A stretch of 64,000 nucleotides of DNA from Methanobrevibacter sp. (GTDB taxonomy: Archaea > Methanobacteriota > Methanobacteria > Methanobacteriales > Methanobacteriaceae): NCBI RefSeq assembly GCF_017539065.1, contig NZ_JAFYHP010000003.1, forward strand, positions 1 to 64,000, read 5' to 3'. This document shows positions 61,414-64,000 of the stretch, piece after piece. The notes below the pieces were generated by a model, which saw only the letters and a program-made list of their open reading frames with translations, ran no database searches and was not told where the DNA came from. The translations under genes were made by a program, and so were the position numbers. Position 1 is the first letter of the stretch. The number at the start of each line of letters is the position of its first letter.

Positions 61414-62433
61414 ATGATGATTCCAACAATACCTACGCCTGACGAATTATTAGATAAGGGATTCAGTCGAGGAAAAAAACAAGCAGACTTAGTTAGAAGT
61501 CAAAAAATGCCTAAACATTTGAAAGGCAAAAGAATTGAAGAAAGAAGAGTTGTTACCTCCTGTCAAGTTATTAAAGATAAACTAAAATCAATTATTGATG
61601 CAGTTCCGGAAATTGAAAGCCTGCATCCATTTTACCAAGATTATATTGATATCACCGTCGGTGTGGATGACATGAAACAGGCACTTGGCGGACTCAATTG
61701 GGCTTATGGAATCATTACCCAACTTGAAAAGGAATATGGTGCCAAAATCAGGAAAAATCCTTCTGAAAAAGCAACTGCTATTCAAAAGCAGGCTTACGGT
61801 AGGATTGCATCTGTTGTAAATAAAATCAAACCTAATTTAGATTTCCTGGACTTTGCAAAGCAAAACTTGAGAAATATGCCAACAATCGACTTTGATGCAA
61901 CAACCATCGTGATTGCCGGTTTTCCAAATGTCGGCAAATCCACACTATTAAGGCAGATTACAGAAGCGGAGCCTCAAGTTGCGAATTATCCATTTACAAC
62001 AAAAGGTATCCAGATTGGCCATACTGAAAGGCATTGGAAACACATCCAGATTATTGATACTCCCGGACTTTTAGATAGGCCAGTTTTGGAGATGAATGAC
62101 ATTGAGATGAACGCAATCGTTGCGCTTGAACATTTGGCTGATGCAATTTTATTTATCTTCGACGCCTCCGAAACATGCGGATTCCATTTAGAAAATCAGT
62201 ATAACCTATTGAAACAGATTGAAAAAATCTTTTCTGAAATACCTGTTATCTACTTATTCAACAAGATGGATTTGATTGAAGATACAGAATACCTTAAACA
62301 ATATATTGATGATGAGGAAAACTCCATTTTTATTTCTGCTATTGAGGGAGAAGGTATTGAGGAAATCAATAAGAAGATCGATTCAATTAAAAAAATAGAA
62401 CGTGATTTAGACGAAGATGATGATTATTACTAA
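61414..62433 (+). CDS. NOG1-like GTPase
   Basis: GTP-binding protein of the Obg/NOG1 superfamily tied to large ribosomal subunit assembly. The 339 aa chain has an N-terminal helical NOG1 region (about 1-160, [20 protein letters not shown]), then G1 GFPNVGKST (170-177), G2 NYPFTTKG, G3 DTPG (215-218), G4 NKMD and G5 SAIEG, ending in acidic residues. GTGAT lies five bases before the ATG. It is shorter than eukaryotic NOG1 (about 650 aa), as usual in archaea. Confidence 0.93.
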   Translation: MMIPTIPTPDELLDKGFSRGKKQADLVRSQKMPKHLKGKRIEERRVVTSCQVIKDKLKSIIDAVPEIESLHPFYQDYIDITVGVDDMKQALGGLNWAYGIITQLEKEYGAKIRKNPSEKATAIQKQAYGRIASVVNKIKPNLDFLDFAKQNLRNMPTIDFDATTIVIAGFPNVGKSTLLRQITEAEPQVANYPFTTKGIQIGHTERHWKHIQIIDTPGLLDRPVLEMNDIEMNAIVALEHLADAILFIFDASETCGFHLENQYNLLKQIEKIFSEIPVIYLFNKMDLIEDTEYLKQYIDDEENSIFISAIEGEGIEEINKKIDSIKKIERDLDEDDDYY

Positions 62434-62623
62434 TTCATTATTTTAGTAAAAATTTTTCATCATCCGCAATTATAAAATGAATGCACCAATCAAGAATGTT
62501 ATGGTTCAAACATCTCCATCGGACAACCTCACCTAATTTTATTAAAACTATTTTTCTGAATAATGTATATATTATATTACATTTAAATATAATAATTGAA
62601 TTCAATACTTGTAGTGATTAATA

Positions 62624-64000
62624 ATGGGGGCAAAACATATGATAATTGTCAGTTTGATACTGGCAATTTTAACAATGGGTGTTGCTAGTGCATCTGAAAA
62701 TATGACTATGGATGATGTATTAACAGATGAAAGCAATCAAATTGATATTGATATTGAAGATTATCCTGTATATGAAGATGACAATAGTGCAATTGTTCGG
62801 ATATACTCTTCAGAGGAATTATCTGGTGAAGTCAGTGTAAATATTGATGATTCTGAATACTTTAATGAGGATATTTCAAAATGCAGCAGATATGTTAACG
62901 AGGAATATCCAGATTTTTCTCATTACTATATCACACAAAAACAGTTAAATCCTAATTTAGGGATTGGAAACTATAATTTAACTGTGAAGTATAATAATTT
63001 ATCTAAAAATGGAATCATTACAGTCGAAAATATGATTGAAATTTCACATTCCATTATTCAAGGAGATGACGATATGAATCTATGTCAGATTCATGATAGC
63101 CAATTGCTAAATGGTACTGTTAGAATATTTTTAGATAATCATGAATATTTTAATATAAAGTTAAATGGAGAGGATAATAGATTTTCATCATATGGTTTTG
63201 AATGGACTGATTTGAAACTTCCAAAAGACTTCCAATTCGGCATTTATAATGTAAAAGTGATATATGAAAAAAAGAACGGTAAAACTTATGTAAATGAAGC
63301 AAAATTAAATTATGATTATGAATTTGATTTGTCCGCATGGGACGTGAATACTGTGACAACATATCCAAAAACCACTTTTAAAACAGATGTTTCAGTATAT
63401 ATCCATCTTCCAAGTGATGCTAAAAGCAAAGTAACAGTTAAATTTAATGGCCAAACTTATAAAGTCACTGCAAAAGATGGTGAAATCAGATTTAAAATTA
63501 AAAATCTTCATTTAAAAATTGGCGAATACTGCGTATATGCAACATACTCTGATTCAAAATATCCTAAAAGAACAATTAACAGCTCATTTACAATAAATCC
63601 TTCTGTAATCTATCTTGTAGAAATATCAGTTGGCGAAGATGAAGCTGTGCATATAGTTGTGCCAAAAGACTCCAAAGGAACTGCAACACTTTACAAGGCC
63701 AAAATTGTTGAAGATGAAGATGGAGATCAATTCCTGTCAATAGTAAAATCAATCAAAACAGTGAATATAGTAAATGGCCATGCTTCAATTTCACTTAAAG
63801 ATTTGACCAGCGGATATCATCATTTTTACTTAAACTATACTGTAAATGGTATAAACTTTGGAGAAGAAATGCATATTGAAGTAATGAAAAATTCAAAAAA
63901 GTATTCCTCAAGCATTAGTGCGAAAAAAATTAAAGTTGGTAAAACAACAACACTTACTTTTAAAGGTCCTAAAAGTAGCACTAAAGCAAAAATATATCTG
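62624..64000 (+). CDS. Adhesin-like secreted protein (3' end outside window)
   Basis: An open frame of 459 codons runs without stop to the window end. It starts with a signal peptide (MGAKHMIIVSLILAILTMGVASA, cleavage near Ala-Ser) and continues in beta-rich Ig-like repeats, each about 90-100 residues, e.g. NYNLTVKYNN, YVYATYSDSKYPKRTIN and KKIKVGKTTTLTFKGPKSST. This pattern is typical of Methanobrevibacter adhesin-like proteins displayed at the cell surface for contact with bacteria or host. GTGAT precedes ATG 62624; ATG 62639 after GGGGG is an alternative. Length and anchor cannot be seen. Confidence 0.85.
   Translation, partial: MGAKHMIIVSLILAILTMGVASASENMTMDDVLTDESNQIDIDIEDYPVYEDDNSAIVRIYSSEELSGEVSVNIDDSEYFNEDISKCSRYVNEEYPDFSHYYITQKQLNPNLGIGNYNLTVKYNNLSKNGIITVENMIEISHSIIQGDDDMNLCQIHDSQLLNGTVRIFLDNHEYFNIKLNGEDNRFSSYGFEWTDLKLPKDFQFGIYNVKVIYEKKNGKTYVNEAKLNYDYEFDLSAWDVNTVTTYPKTTFKTDVSVYIHLPSDAKSKVTVKFNGQTYKVTAKDGEIRFKIKNLHLKIGEYCVYATYSDSKYPKRTINSSFTINPSVIYLVEISVGEDEAVHIVVPKDSKGTATLYKAKIVEDEDGDQFLSIVKSIKTVNIVNGHASISLKDLTSGYHHFYLNYTVNGINFGEEMHIEVMKNSKKYSSSISAKKIKVGKTTTLTFKGPKSSTKAKIYL

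Overview
The window reads as the chromosome of a low-GC methanogenic archaeon of the order Methanobacteriales, most likely a gut or rumen Methanobrevibacter; the species cannot be fixed from sequence alone. The signs are archaeal: a tailless histone, ribosomal protein S17e, Hel308 and Elp3, GHMP-type shikimate kinase, RibL, CarS and a tetraether lipid synthase. They are also methanogen-specific: MfnD and MfnF for methanofuran, CbiD, and the DUF2098 and DUF2124 families. TATA boxes are archaeal, GGTGA/GGAGG ribosome sites are common, intergenic DNA is very AT-rich, and a large secreted adhesin-like gene runs off the right end.

Layout. 1-4.0 kb (-): lysC-dapA-dapB-asd, aspartate to diaminopimelate/lysine. 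4.2-8.2 kb (-): glycosyltransferase, shikimate kinase, chorismate mutase, rps17e, then a thioredoxin-like gene and cbiD. 8.4-14.4 kb: Hel308, PRC-barrel and DUF2098 genes, Elp3, a divergent DeoC homologue, tRNA-Phe and tRNA-Val, histone. 14.5-23.9 kb: a tRNA methylthiotransferase/zinc-finger/HacB operon; the membrane-lipid genes tes and carS back to back; wecB-mfnD-mfnF; truA with a small unknown gene.

24-38.5 kb is the most coherent accessory block. Two complete paralogous NikABCDE/OppABCDF-type importers lie here, one split into two divergent arms, together with two paralogous GNAT acetyltransferases, a QueG-like iron-sulfur protein and a MATE transporter. Four promoter regions in it carry pairs of a palindrome, AAAAGTANTACTTTT, spaced 32-33 bp, which looks like one shared operator.

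38.7-50.5 kb: a P1B-type metal ATPase with an unusual Cys/His-rich N-terminus and its ArsR repressor; small redox and methyltransferase genes; and an ABC exporter (ATPase plus two large FtsX/MacB permeases) with a DtxR-like palindrome on its promoter. 50.6-57.1 kb (mainly +): hisA-ribL-argC-flavodoxin-pyrI, a GMC-like oxidoreductase with a ferredoxin motif, tldD and an AMMECR1 gene. 57.3-64 kb: FUSC and MFS (DHA2) efflux-type genes with palindromes at their promoters, a NOG1-like GTPase, and the 5' part of an adhesin-like gene.

No CRISPR array, insertion sequence, rRNA or replication origin was seen. Starts were chosen from Shine-Dalgarno spacing and paralogue alignment and often differ from the longest frame.
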